Assembly: GCF_050286925.1 (NCBI RefSeq)
Contig: NZ_JBFWFX010000008.1
Location: forward strand, 41,196 to 105,195
Reading direction: 5' to 3'
Length of the DNA stretch: 64,000 nucleotides
Origin: Caloranaerobacter sp050286925
GTDB lineage: Bacteria; Bacillota; Clostridia; Tissierellales; Thermohalobacteraceae
Under the pieces are notes generated by a model. The model saw only the letters and a program-made list of their open reading frames with translations. It was not told where the DNA came from and made no database searches. Below, piece after piece: positions 34,968 through 43,201 of the stretch. How positions within the stretch are numbered: position 1 is the stretch's first letter; the number at the start of each line of letters is the position of its first letter. The translations under genes were made by a program, and so were the position numbers.

Positions 34968-35705
34968 ATGCATAGTTATAAAGATTTTGCATATTTATAT
35001 GATAAGTTGATGGAAGATGTTGATTACAAGGAATGGTTTGAGTATATATTGAAAATATTAAAAAGACTAGAAATTGTTCCTAAAAAGGTTCTTGAACTTG
35101 CTTGTGGGACAGGGAACTTTACTAGATATTTATGTGATAATGGTTATGATGTTACTTGTTTTGACTTATCAGAAGATATGCTTTCTGTAGCATATGACAA
35201 GCTTAATATGTATGGAAATGTAACAATTTTAAAACAAGATATGCGTTTGTTTGATTTCAATAAGAAATTTAATATGGTTATTAGTGTTTGTGATGGGATT
35301 AATTATATTACTGTATATGAAGATTTAGTAAATGTTTTTAAAAGAGTTAATTTACATCTTGAAGAGAAAGGTGTTTTTATTTTTGATATAAGTTCTTATT
35401 ATAAGCTTCATGAAATAATAGGTAATAATACCTTTGTTGAAGAAAAAGATGATATTTTTTATGTATGGGAAAATTATTTTGATGAACATAATAATATATG
35501 TGAGTTATATCTTACTTTTTTTGTGAAGCAAGGTAGTAAGTACATTAGATTTGATGAAAGTCATATACAGAAAGCATATTCGGTGGATGAAATAGTAAAT
35601 GCATTAAGAGAAGCTGGGTTTAAAAATGTCGATTATTATGAGAGTTTTACATTTAATAAGCCTAGTGATAAGAGCGAGAGGATACATTTTATTGTAAGAA
35701 AATGA
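34968..35705 (+). CDS. Class I SAM-dependent methyltransferase
   Basis: A protein of about 245 aa with the YDxLM start of the YqeM-like methyltransferases (FAYLYDKLMEDVDY), motif I VLELACGTGNF (residues about 41-51), then FDLSEDML and ISVCDGINYI. The C-terminal region (QKAYSVDEIVNALREAGF) is typical. ATG 34968 follows GAAAGGGGG. It lies 33 bases after the SASP gene. The methyl acceptor is unknown. Confidence 0.88.
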   Translation: MHSYKDFAYLYDKLMEDVDYKEWFEYILKILKRLEIVPKKVLELACGTGNFTRYLCDNGYDVTCFDLSEDMLSVAYDKLNMYGNVTILKQDMRLFDFNKKFNMVISVCDGINYITVYEDLVNVFKRVNLHLEEKGVFIFDISSYYKLHEIIGNNTFVEEKDDIFYVWENYFDEHNNICELYLTFFVKQGSKYIRFDESHIQKAYSVDEIVNALREAGFKNVDYYESFTFNKPSDKSERIHFIVRK

Positions 35706-35743
35706 TTTTTTGGTGAAATTTATCAAAATAAAACCTATTTTAT

Positions 35744-35772
35744 TTGACAATATGATATTTTTGTGTTAGAAT
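35744..35772 (+). promoter_or_regulatory. Promoter of the cold-shock gene
   Basis: TTGACA (35744-35749), a 17-bp spacer and TAGAAT (35767-35772) give a leader of about 55 nt before the csp start. Confidence 0.8.
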
Positions 35773-35834
35773 TAATATGATGTTATTATACATATAACAT
35801 CTGTAATTTATTTTGTATTGGAGGAATGTTTTTA

Positions 35835-36035
35835 ATGGAAAAAGGTACAGTTAAATGGTTCAATTCAACTAAGGGTTATGGATTCATCACAAGAGATAAT
35901 GGGGGAGATGTATTCGTACATTACTCAGCTATCAATACTGATGGGTTCAAAACTCTTGAAGAAGGACAAAAAGTTGAATTTGAGGTAGTGCAAGGAGAAA
36001 AAGGACCTCAAGCTACTAATGTTACTAAACTATAA
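35835..36035 (+). CDS. csp: Cold-shock protein
   Basis: A 66-aa single CSD domain. Both RNA-binding motifs are present: KGYGFI (RNP1, residues 13-18) and VFVHYSAI (RNP2, about 27-34). ATG 35835 is preferred because GGAGGA lies 9 bases upstream; the ATG at 35826 is too close to it. It acts as an RNA chaperone. A strong promoter and terminator make it a single-gene unit. Confidence 0.96.
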   Translation: MEKGTVKWFNSTKGYGFITRDNGGDVFVHYSAINTDGFKTLEEGQKVEFEVVQGEKGPQATNVTKL

Positions 36036-36063
36036 TAAATAGTTTCTTAACATTGTAGCAAGT

Positions 36064-36089
36064 AAGCCCCTGATTAGGGGCTTTTTTGA
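36064..36089 (+). terminator. Terminator of csp
   Basis: AAGCCCCTGATTAGGGGCTT followed by TTTT. Confidence 0.88.
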
Positions 36090-36216
36090 TTTTTGATATT
36101 TCAAATAACGAAGATGTATTTTTTGGTTGACATTTGCTAATTATTAAAATTAATATATAGAATGAATTGGTATTTAATAATATATTTTAAATGGTGTTAG
36201 AAAGGGATGAAGTTTT

Positions 36217-37110
36217 ATGAAAGATTATATTGTAAGAGCGATTGATAAAAAAAGGAGCATAAGAGTTTTCATTGCAACAACTACTAATATGGTTGAAAAA
36301 GCAAGGCAAATACATAAAACCACACCTACAGCTACAGCAGCTTTAGGTAGGGTTTTGACTGCCGCTTCAATAATGGGTATTATGCTTAAAGGAGATAAAG
36401 ATAAAGTATCACTTCATATAAAAGGAAATGGACCTATAAAATCTATTTTAGCAGTAGCAAATAGTAAAGGAGAAGTTAAAGGATATATCAGCAATCCTAA
36501 TGTGGATATGCCGTTAAGAGAGGATGGCAAACTTAATGTGGGTATGGCTGTTGGTAGAGAAGGAAAGATTATAGTGATTAAAGACTTAGGATTAAGAGAA
36601 CCTTATATAGGTCAGTCTAGCCTTGTAACTGGTGAAATTGCAGAAGATTTAACACATTATTTTGCATATTCAGAGCAGCAGCCTTCTGCAGTAGCATTAG
36701 GTGTACTTGTTGATAGAGATTTAAGTGTAAAATCTTCTGGAGGGTTTATTTTACAAGTATTACCTGATGCATCTGATGAAATTATTACAAAGTTAGAACA
36801 TAAATTAAACAATATTGAACCGATATCAGCATTAATAGATAGAGGTTATACACCGGAAGATATTTTAGATCATATTTTTGGTGAATTTGAAATGGAAATT
36901 TTAGAAAAAAAAGATATTGACTTTGTTTGCGACTGTTCAAGAGAAAGATTAGAAGAAGCTCTTGTTAGTGTTGGAAAAGAGGAATTAGAAAAGATAATTG
37001 AAGAAGATGGTAAAGCAGAGTTAGTTTGTCATTTCTGCAATACGAAGTACCATTTTGACAAGCAAGATTTAGAGAGATTATTAAAGGAAGCACAAAAAAG
37101 TGAAATTTAA
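36217..37110 (+). CDS. hslO: Redox-regulated chaperone Hsp33
   Basis: A 297-aa holdase chaperone switched on by oxidation. The C-terminal zinc site is complete: CDC near residue 239 and CHFC near 272. N-terminal features such as TPTATAALGRVLTAA and YFAYSEQQPSAVALGV are typical. AAAGGGATGAAG lies before the ATG. It directly precedes the tRNA cluster. Confidence 0.96.
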   Translation: MKDYIVRAIDKKRSIRVFIATTTNMVEKARQIHKTTPTATAALGRVLTAASIMGIMLKGDKDKVSLHIKGNGPIKSILAVANSKGEVKGYISNPNVDMPLREDGKLNVGMAVGREGKIIVIKDLGLREPYIGQSSLVTGEIAEDLTHYFAYSEQQPSAVALGVLVDRDLSVKSSGGFILQVLPDASDEIITKLEHKLNNIEPISALIDRGYTPEDILDHIFGEFEMEILEKKDIDFVCDCSRERLEEALVSVGKEELEKIIEEDGKAELVCHFCNTKYHFDKQDLERLLKEAQKSEI

Positions 37111-37137
37111 TTTAATAATAAAAATTATAAAAAACTA

Positions 37138-37166
37138 TTGACTTTAGAAAAGAAATGTTGTATACT
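37138..37166 (+). promoter_or_regulatory. Promoter of the tRNA cluster
   Basis: TTGACT (37138-37143), a 17-bp spacer and TATACT (37161-37166), about 60 bases before tRNA-Phe. Confidence 0.75.
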
Positions 37167-37225
37167 AACTCATGTCGCTAAGGTAATACCCACTAGCATG
37201 GTTTGTAGCTTGGTATTCTCAGGAT

Positions 37226-37301
37226 GCCCAGATAGCTCAGTCGGTAGAGCAGGGGACTGAAAATCCCCGTGTCGGTGGTTCGATTCCGCCTCTGGGCACC
37301 A
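37226..37301 (+). tRNA. tRNA-Phe (GAA)
   Basis: A 76-nt cloverleaf: acceptor GCCCAGA/TCTGGGC, anticodon loop CTGAAAA between GGGGA/TCCCC, T-arm GGTTCGATTCC and an encoded CCA. Confidence 0.97.
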
Positions 37302-37313
37302 AAAATTAAATAA

Positions 37314-37388
37314 GCGGAAGTGGCTCAGTGGTAGAGCATCGCCTTGCCAAGGCGAGGGTCGCGGGTTCGAGTCCCGTCTTCCGCTCCA
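37314..37388 (+). tRNA. tRNA-Gly (GCC)
   Basis: A 75-nt cloverleaf: acceptor GCGGAAG/CTTCCGC, anticodon loop TTGCCAA in stem CGCC/GGCG, T-arm GGGTTCGAGTCCC and an encoded CCA. Confidence 0.97.
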
Positions 37389-37393
37389 TATGT

Positions 37394-37468
37394 GGCGGCA
37401 TAGCCAAGTGGTAAGGCAGAGGACTGCAAATCCTTTATTCCCCAGTTCGAATCTGGGTGCCGCCTCCA
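37394..37468 (+). tRNA. tRNA-Cys (GCA)
   Basis: A 75-nt cloverleaf: acceptor GGCGGCA/TGCCGCC, anticodon loop CTGCAAA in stem AGGA/TCCT, T-arm CAGTTCGAATCTG and an encoded CCA. Confidence 0.97.
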
Positions 37469-37473
37469 GAAGA

Positions 37474-37504
37474 AGACTCCCGTTTTTGGGAGTCTATTTT
37501 TTTA
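37474..37504 (+). terminator. Terminator of the tRNA cluster
   Basis: AGACTCCC / GGGAGTCT stem with loop GTTTTT, followed by A and T7. Confidence 0.88.
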
Positions 37505-37652
37505 GTCAATAGAAAAATAGTTTTTCAGAAATCTATAAATATTTTAGATAAAATGATATTCTAAATAAAATGGTTAAAATTAATAGTTAATAGATAATAG
37601 TCAGTAGTTATTTGATTAACAACTATTAAATAAAAATAACTGGAGGTATATG

Positions 37653-38399
37653 ATGACAAAAAATCCATTTATACCCGTCAGAAAAGCGAAAGCAGTTATT
37701 GTAGATGGAAGAGTGCATGAAGATATAATAAATGCGTTGACAAAACTTAATATTCGTGTAATTAAAACTATTAAATGTGAAGAACTATATGATGCTGTAT
37801 CATATCATCCTGATATTGTAATACATCCAATAGATTATCAAACTTTTATTGTAGCTCCAAATGTTTACGATTATTACAAAGATATGTTTAAAAACACGCC
37901 TCTTAAATTGATTAAAGGTGAGAGAAAACTTAAGAGAAACTATCCTGAAAACATTGCATATAATGTAGCAAGAGTTTCTCATTATGCTATACACAATTTC
38001 AAATATACAGATGAAAAACTTAAATATTATTTAGAAAAAATGGGTATAGAATTTATAAATGTAAAACAGGGATATTCTAAGTGTTCAATTTGTATAGTAT
38101 CAGATAATGCAATAATAACTTCTGATCCTTCAATCTATAAAGAGTGTAAGAAATACTTTATTGATACATTGTTTATAAATAGTGGATATATCGATTTGCC
38201 TGGTTTAGATTATGGATTTATAGGTGGTGCAACAGGATTTATCAGTGATATACAGTTAGCTTTTACAGGAGAATATCAGCATCATCCAAATTTTTTAGAC
38301 ATTAATGCTTTTTTAAAAAAATACGGAAAGAAACCAGTTATACTCAGTAACAAAAAAATAATAGATATAGGTTCAATTATTCCTTTAGTATACAATTAA
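37653..38399 (+). CDS. DUF6873 family (GME-fold) protein
   Basis: A protein of about 248 aa resembling the clostridial DUF6873/GME-fold family. AVIVDGRVHEDIINALTKLNI at the start, HPIDYQTFIVAPN, YPENIAYNVARVSHYAIHN, and the C-terminal PGLDYGFIGGATGFI are conserved-looking blocks. No signal peptide. The activity is unknown, though the fold is shared with amidinotransferases. GGAGG lies 6 bases before ATG 37653. Upstream at 37578-37628 is a degenerate TAATAGT-type repeat tract. Confidence 0.75.
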   Translation: MTKNPFIPVRKAKAVIVDGRVHEDIINALTKLNIRVIKTIKCEELYDAVSYHPDIVIHPIDYQTFIVAPNVYDYYKDMFKNTPLKLIKGERKLKRNYPENIAYNVARVSHYAIHNFKYTDEKLKYYLEKMGIEFINVKQGYSKCSICIVSDNAIITSDPSIYKECKKYFIDTLFINSGYIDLPGLDYGFIGGATGFISDIQLAFTGEYQHHPNFLDINAFLKKYGKKPVILSNKKIIDIGSIIPLVYN

Positions 38400-38471
38400 T
38401 GTAATTATGAAAAATGCATATAGCAATATTAAAAACATATACTACTAGTACATCAGAAAGGAGTGACATTT

Positions 38472-39392
38472 TTGAATTTGCTAATTATAGGATTTAAAGA
38501 GAATTTAGAGAAAATAATTGAAATATTAAATAAGCAATTATATTTTTTTGAAAGGGAAAAAATTCATATAGATAAAAAAATAGAAAAAATAGGTGATATA
38601 AATTTTATAACATATTTTATTAAAAATGGTAAAGATATCAAATATAAAAATATAAAAAATATTTTCAACTATTATATTGCGGAGGCAATAACAGACATAG
38701 TAATTAATATTTATCAAGAAAAGATAATAGATAGGTTGATATATGAGAAATATTACTATTTAAGTTTAGAAGATAAAAAAATAATAAAATCTAGAGTTGG
38801 CGATTACCTTAACAGAAATGAGTATGTGCTTCAAGAAGGTATAATGCCTCAAATAAGTAAAAAGGCAAAAATATTGAAAATTGTAATGGATTTTTTAGAT
38901 GAAAATGATAAGTTAATAATAGATGGCTTGATAAATTTTAGACTTAAATTTTTTACAGAATTAGTTGATGAAGCATTAGAGAAAAATGTAGAGGATTTCT
39001 TTGTTGAAAAGGAATATAGAGAGTTTATTCGAGTGTTACAATATTTCGTTGAACTACAAGAGTCTAAAGTTGACCTAGTTAATATAATATTTAAGAGTGA
39101 TGGAACTTATCAATTATTTGATAAAAAAATGAATTTAATTGATAATGATATTTTTCAGGAGCTTGCAGAAGAAATTTCAGAAAGTGAAATGAATTATGAT
39201 GATTTACTTATTAGTTCATTAATAACTATTGCGCCAAAGAAGATAATAATTCATATAGAAAAAAGTATTCAAGATAGAGAAATAATAAAAGTAATAAAGA
39301 ATGTTTTTCAGAATAAGGTATCGGTTTGCCCAGGGTGTAGATTATGTTTGAAAGAAAAAGATAATAAAATAAAAATCGAGAAGGAAAAATAA
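38472..39392 (+). CDS. ytxC: Putative sporulation protein YtxC
   Basis: About 306 aa, matching the YtxC family. DYLNRNEYVLQEGIMPQISK, DGLINFRLKFF and VDEALEKNVEDFFVEKEYREFIRVLQYFVE are in the expected order, ending in PKKIIIHI...VCPGCRLC. The role in sporulation is not defined biochemically. TTG 38472 has AAAGGAG 8 bases upstream and is preferred over GTG 38463, which overlaps that site. Confidence 0.85.
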   Translation: MNLLIIGFKENLEKIIEILNKQLYFFEREKIHIDKKIEKIGDINFITYFIKNGKDIKYKNIKNIFNYYIAEAITDIVINIYQEKIIDRLIYEKYYYLSLEDKKIIKSRVGDYLNRNEYVLQEGIMPQISKKAKILKIVMDFLDENDKLIIDGLINFRLKFFTELVDEALEKNVEDFFVEKEYREFIRVLQYFVELQESKVDLVNIIFKSDGTYQLFDKKMNLIDNDIFQELAEEISESEMNYDDLLISSLITIAPKKIIIHIEKSIQDREIIKVIKNVFQNKVSVCPGCRLCLKEKDNKIKIEKEK

Positions 39393-39434
39393 TACTTCCA
39401 AGGAAACTTGCTTGGGAGTTTTTTGTTTTTTGAT
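39393..39434 (+). terminator. Terminator of ytxC
   Basis: An imperfect stem ACTTCCAAGGAAACTTGCTT/GGGAGT is followed by TTTTTTG. Confidence 0.6.
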
Positions 39435-39506
39435 TTATTGAAAAGTTTAAAAATTTACAGTATAATGTTATGTAAAAAAAGGAAATAAATACAGAGGTGA
39501 ATCAAT

Positions 39507-40231
39507 TTGTTAAAATTAGATAATGTATCTAAATCATATAATAAAGGTGAAATTAAAGCTGTAGACAAAGTAAATCTTCATGTAAAGCCCGGGGAAATAT
39601 TTGGATTTTTAGGTCCTAATGGAGCTGGTAAGACTACTACAATAAAAATGATAGTAGGATTATTAAAACCAGATGAAGGTAAAGTTTATATTAAAGATAT
39701 TGATAATCAAAAAGAGCCTTTAAAGGCAAAAAAATTAATTAGCTATGTACCTGACAATCCTAAAGTTTATGACAGATTAACAGGAATAGAATACTTAAAC
39801 TTTATGGCAGATATGTATGGAGTTCCAAAAGAAATAAGAAGTAAAAGAATAAAAAAATATTTAGAAATATTTGAACTGGAGAATGTTGTTAATGACCTTA
39901 TTAAAAGTTATTCTCATGGTATGAAACAAAAAATTGTTCTAATAGGAGCATTACTAAATGATCCTGAATTATTTATTTTAGATGAACCTATGGTAGGACT
40001 TGACCCTAAATCATCCTTTAATTTAAAGGAAATAATGCGAAAAAGGTGTAGTGAAGGTAAATCTGTGTTTTTTCAACCCATGTATTAGAAGTTGCAGAGA
40101 AATTGTGTGATAGAATTGCAATAATAAATAAAGGCAAAATAATTGCACAAGGAACCATGGATGAATTAAGAGAACAGTTTGCAATCGAAGAATCTTTAGA
40201 AAATATTTTCTTGGAGTTGACAGAAAAATGA
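39507..40231 (+). CDS. ABC transporter ATP-binding protein with a -1 frameshift at a T6 run
   Basis: The first 193 codons give a normal ATPase: Walker A GPNGAGKTTT, signature SHGMKQK and Walker B LFILDEPMVGLDP. At GTGTTTTTTC (40066-40074) the frame ends in QPMY-stop. Shifting back one base restores STHVLEVAEKLCDRIAIINKGKIIAQG, including the essential H-loop histidine, and runs to TGA 40229-40231, overlapping the permease ATG by 4 bases. Either one T is missing (mutation or sequencing error) or slippage at T6 makes the full protein. GAGGTGA precedes the TTG start. Confidence 0.85.
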
Positions 40232-41907
40232 GAGAATTAATGTCATTAATAAAGGTAAATTTAAATATCAACTTTGGGATTTCTTCTATGAAATATAAAT
40301 ATTTAAAGCAGAAAAAAGATATATGGAAATTAGTTTTATTTGTTGTAGCCATTCTTTCATTAATACCTGTATATCTTCTTTATATTGGTCTGATAAATGG
40401 AGTGTATTTAGGTCTTAGTATGATTAATCAACAAGGTTTGTTATTGCTGCTAGGCTTTTTAACATCGCAGATAGTGATATTCTTATTTGGAATAGTGTAT
40501 GTAATGTCAAAATTTTATTTTTCAGATGATTTAAATATATTAATTCCACTACCTATTAAACCTAGCAATATTATTACAGCGAAATTTATAACATTAGTAG
40601 TTAATGAATATTTAATTATACTTCCTATAATGCTGCCGATAATTATTATATTTGGCATACGAAGTCAAACCGATTTATTATATTGGATATATAGCATAGG
40701 AATTCTTTTATTGTTACCAATTATTCCATTAGGATTAGCATCAATAATTGTAATGATATTTATGAAATATACTAATATTAAAGGAAAAAGAGATTTATTA
40801 AGAGTAATAGGAATGACATTGTTAATTATAGTAATTTTGATAATACAATTAGGTATTCAATTTACAATGAAAGATGTTCCATATGGCAGTGAAGAACAGT
40901 ATATTGCTGAAATGGTAAAGGAGAATAATTCATTTATTAAAAGTTTCAAAAATGTTTTTCCACCAAGTCGTTGGGCAGCAATAGCTCTTGCCAATTCTCA
41001 AAAGCTGCAAGGATTTACTTCTTTTGTATTGTTTGTAATATCATCGATACTAGTGTTTTATATGATGATAATATTCGGAGAAAATATATTTTATAAAGGA
41101 GTTATAGGAGGAGAAGAAGTACTTACTAAAAGAAAGTTATCAAAAAAAGAATTAGAAAAAGATATTTTTAAATCAAGGCATCCAATTATTGCTATATTTT
41201 ATAGAGAAATAAAAATATTATTAAGGACTCCAGTTTTTTTTGTAAATTCAATAGTACCGATATTCATTATACCTGTGATAATTATATTTCCTGCTATAGC
41301 CAATAATGGATTTATAGATGCTATTCAAGGGTTTTGTGTAGAAGAAAATATTTCTTTGTTCAATTTAATTCTGATTGGATTTGTTATTTTTATTGCAGCA
41401 ACGAATTCAATAGCATCTACTTCGTTTTCTAGAGAAGGAAAACAATTCTGGATATCGAGGATAGTGCCAATAAGAGTAGGATATCAACTTATCGGTAAGA
41501 TACTTTTATCAATTTTATTGCAGTTATTGACAATAGTTGTAATATTAGTTGCAGTTTCAATATTTATTAGATTAAAATTGTCTACCGTAATAATAGTATT
41601 AATCCTGGGCTTATTAGGAAGTATTCCAGTATTTGAAATTGGACTTTTTATTGATATAACTAGACCTTTATTAGACTGGGATAATCCACAAAAAGCAATG
41701 AAACAGAATTTGAACGTACTATTTTCTATGTTACTTGGGATGGTATATTTATTACTTTATGCAGGGTTAGTATTTGTTTTCTATAGAGTTGAGTTGAATT
41801 CTTTAATAGTATATTTTGTTTTTAGTGTAATGTTTTTAGTTATTTCTTTTTTCCTATTTATTTCTCTTATTGATATTACTGTTAGAAGATATAGAGAAAT
41901 TGAATAA
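40228..41907 (+). CDS. ABC transporter permease (putative exporter)
   Basis: A 559-aa protein with many hydrophobic segments (about 12). It has a long N-terminal cytoplasmic tail and a middle linker KRKLSKKELEKDIFKSRHPIIAIFYREIKILLRTP, typical of large clostridial exporter permeases of unknown cargo. It starts inside the last codon of the ATPase gene, so the pair is one translationally coupled unit. A strong terminator follows. Confidence 0.82.
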   Translation: MRELMSLIKVNLNINFGISSMKYKYLKQKKDIWKLVLFVVAILSLIPVYLLYIGLINGVYLGLSMINQQGLLLLLGFLTSQIVIFLFGIVYVMSKFYFSDDLNILIPLPIKPSNIITAKFITLVVNEYLIILPIMLPIIIIFGIRSQTDLLYWIYSIGILLLLPIIPLGLASIIVMIFMKYTNIKGKRDLLRVIGMTLLIIVILIIQLGIQFTMKDVPYGSEEQYIAEMVKENNSFIKSFKNVFPPSRWAAIALANSQKLQGFTSFVLFVISSILVFYMMIIFGENIFYKGVIGGEEVLTKRKLSKKELEKDIFKSRHPIIAIFYREIKILLRTPVFFVNSIVPIFIIPVIIIFPAIANNGFIDAIQGFCVEENISLFNLILIGFVIFIAATNSIASTSFSREGKQFWISRIVPIRVGYQLIGKILLSILLQLLTIVVILVAVSIFIRLKLSTVIIVLILGLLGSIPVFEIGLFIDITRPLLDWDNPQKAMKQNLNVLFSMLLGMVYLLLYAGLVFVFYRVELNSLIVYFVFSVMFLVISFFLFISLIDITVRRYREIE

Positions 41908-41918
41908 TTATTAGCAAA

Positions 41919-41967
41919 ATAAAATAGCCTTTTAACTCTGAATAGAGGAGTTAGAAGGCTATTTTAT
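41919..41967 (+). terminator. Terminator of the ABC pair
   Basis: The long stem AAAATAGCCTTTTAACTC / GAGTTAGAAGGCTATTTT starts 12 bases after the stop. Confidence 0.85.
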
Positions 41968-41973
41968 TCTGGC

Positions 41974-42240
41974 TTAATTCTGAATTATATCTTTTTGTAA
42001 TTTTTTTATAGCGTTTAAGTATTTACCTTTAAGCAATATAATTATATTTTCTTTATTGTATATCTTGTAATAAATTTTGTTATTTTTAAGTTGTATGTAA
42101 TGCAAATTAATAGAAGATACATCTAAATTTTTACTGCATTTTAAGAATCCAGATTTAGAATTAACTAAAGTATCAAATATATTTTTAGCATCTAAACATC
42201 TTACAATAAAACGGGAGAGGAAAATTATACTATAATTTTG
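41974..42240 (-). pseudogene. Possible gene remnant without a normal start codon
   Basis: On the minus strand a frame of about 85 codons reads IVRCLDAKNIFDTLVNSKSG... then YYKIYNKENIIILLKGKYLNAIKKLQ and stops at 41974. It has no ATG, GTG or TTG until residue about 45, and no ribosome binding site at its 5' side. It could be a decayed gene or use ATT. I do not recognise it. Bases 42241-42363 hold only the DUF445 upstream region. Confidence 0.35.
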
Positions 42241-42363
42241 ATGCGAAATATCTGGATTTTAGGTCAATACTATTTTAAGAAAACAAAAATTATGTTATAA
42301 TCAAATATTAGTTGATATTATATTGCTATTAACTACTAATTACTCAACATACGGGGTGATAAT

Positions 42364-42966
42364 ATGGTAATTATTAAGGTACTGACTTTAGCAGCAATTG
42401 GAGCTATGATAGGTTGGATAACTAATATAATAGCTATTAAATTAATATTTAGACCACTAAAACCTGTTACAATACCTATTATAAATGTAAAAATACAGGG
42501 ATTGATTCCGAAAAGAAGGCAAGAGATGGCTAAAAGTATTGGTCAAGTGGTAGAAGATGAACTTGTTTCAATTAATGAAATTATTGATAGAGTGGTTGAA
42601 CAGGAAAATCTTTCAAATATTATATTTATTATTAAGAGAAAAATTAATGGAGTTATTGATGAGAAATTGCCTTCAATAATACCGAGCACTTTTAAAAATA
42701 TGATTTTTAATTATGTGAATGAAATGGTTGATTCTGAAGGAGAAAGAATATTAAAAGATTTAATTGAAAAAATGGTTCATAAGGCAACAAATGAAGTTAA
42801 GCTTTCAGAAATGATAGAGGAAAAAATTAACTCTTTTGAATTAGAAAAGATAGAGAGCATAATCATTTCTATTGCTAAACGAGAGCTTAAGCATATAGAA
42901 ATTTTGGGAGGTATTTTGGGATTTTTAATAGGAATTATACAAGGTATATTGATTATATTATTTTAA
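42364..42966 (+). CDS. DUF445 family membrane protein (YheB-like)
   Basis: A 200-aa DUF445 protein. The N-terminal helix ends GWITNIIAIKLIFRPLKP, the family hallmark, and PKRRQEMAKSIGQVVEDELV follows. A long amphipathic helical middle and a C-terminal membrane helix (ILGGILGFLIGIIQGILIILF) complete it. Function unknown; B. subtilis homologues are linked to spores and envelope. It is shorter than many members. GGGGTGATA precedes the start. Confidence 0.88.
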   Translation: MVIIKVLTLAAIGAMIGWITNIIAIKLIFRPLKPVTIPIINVKIQGLIPKRRQEMAKSIGQVVEDELVSINEIIDRVVEQENLSNIIFIIKRKINGVIDEKLPSIIPSTFKNMIFNYVNEMVDSEGERILKDLIEKMVHKATNEVKLSEMIEEKINSFELEKIESIIISIAKRELKHIEILGGILGFLIGIIQGILIILF

Positions 42967-43008
42967 AAACATGTCATTTTTTGTAGGAAAATGACATGTT
43001 TTTTTTCT
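42967..43008 (+). terminator. Terminator after DUF445
   Basis: AAACATGTCATTTT / AAAATGACATGTTT is followed by T6. Confidence 0.88.
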
Positions 43009-43136
43009 TTATTTATAAAGTTAAAAGGAGTATAATAAATACAAAATAAAAATAAAATTGAAATAAAGCAATATTTTACATTAAATGATGAATATTGTAT
43101 ACAGTTTTGAAAGGTTTGAAAGGAGGTGAAATAGAT

Positions 43137-43148
43137 ATGAGCAAGTAA
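43137..43148 (+). other. Three-codon mini-ORF with a consensus ribosome binding site upstream of cstA
   Basis: GAAAGGAGGTGAAATAGAT precedes ATG AGC AAG TAA. The Shine-Dalgarno is stronger than that of cstA itself, 53 bases downstream. It may be a leader ORF or a remnant. Confidence 0.45.
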
Positions 43149-43201
43149 AAATCTAAGTGGTTTTAAATCATTGCTAAAAAATTAAAAGGGGAGGGGAAAA
43201 A

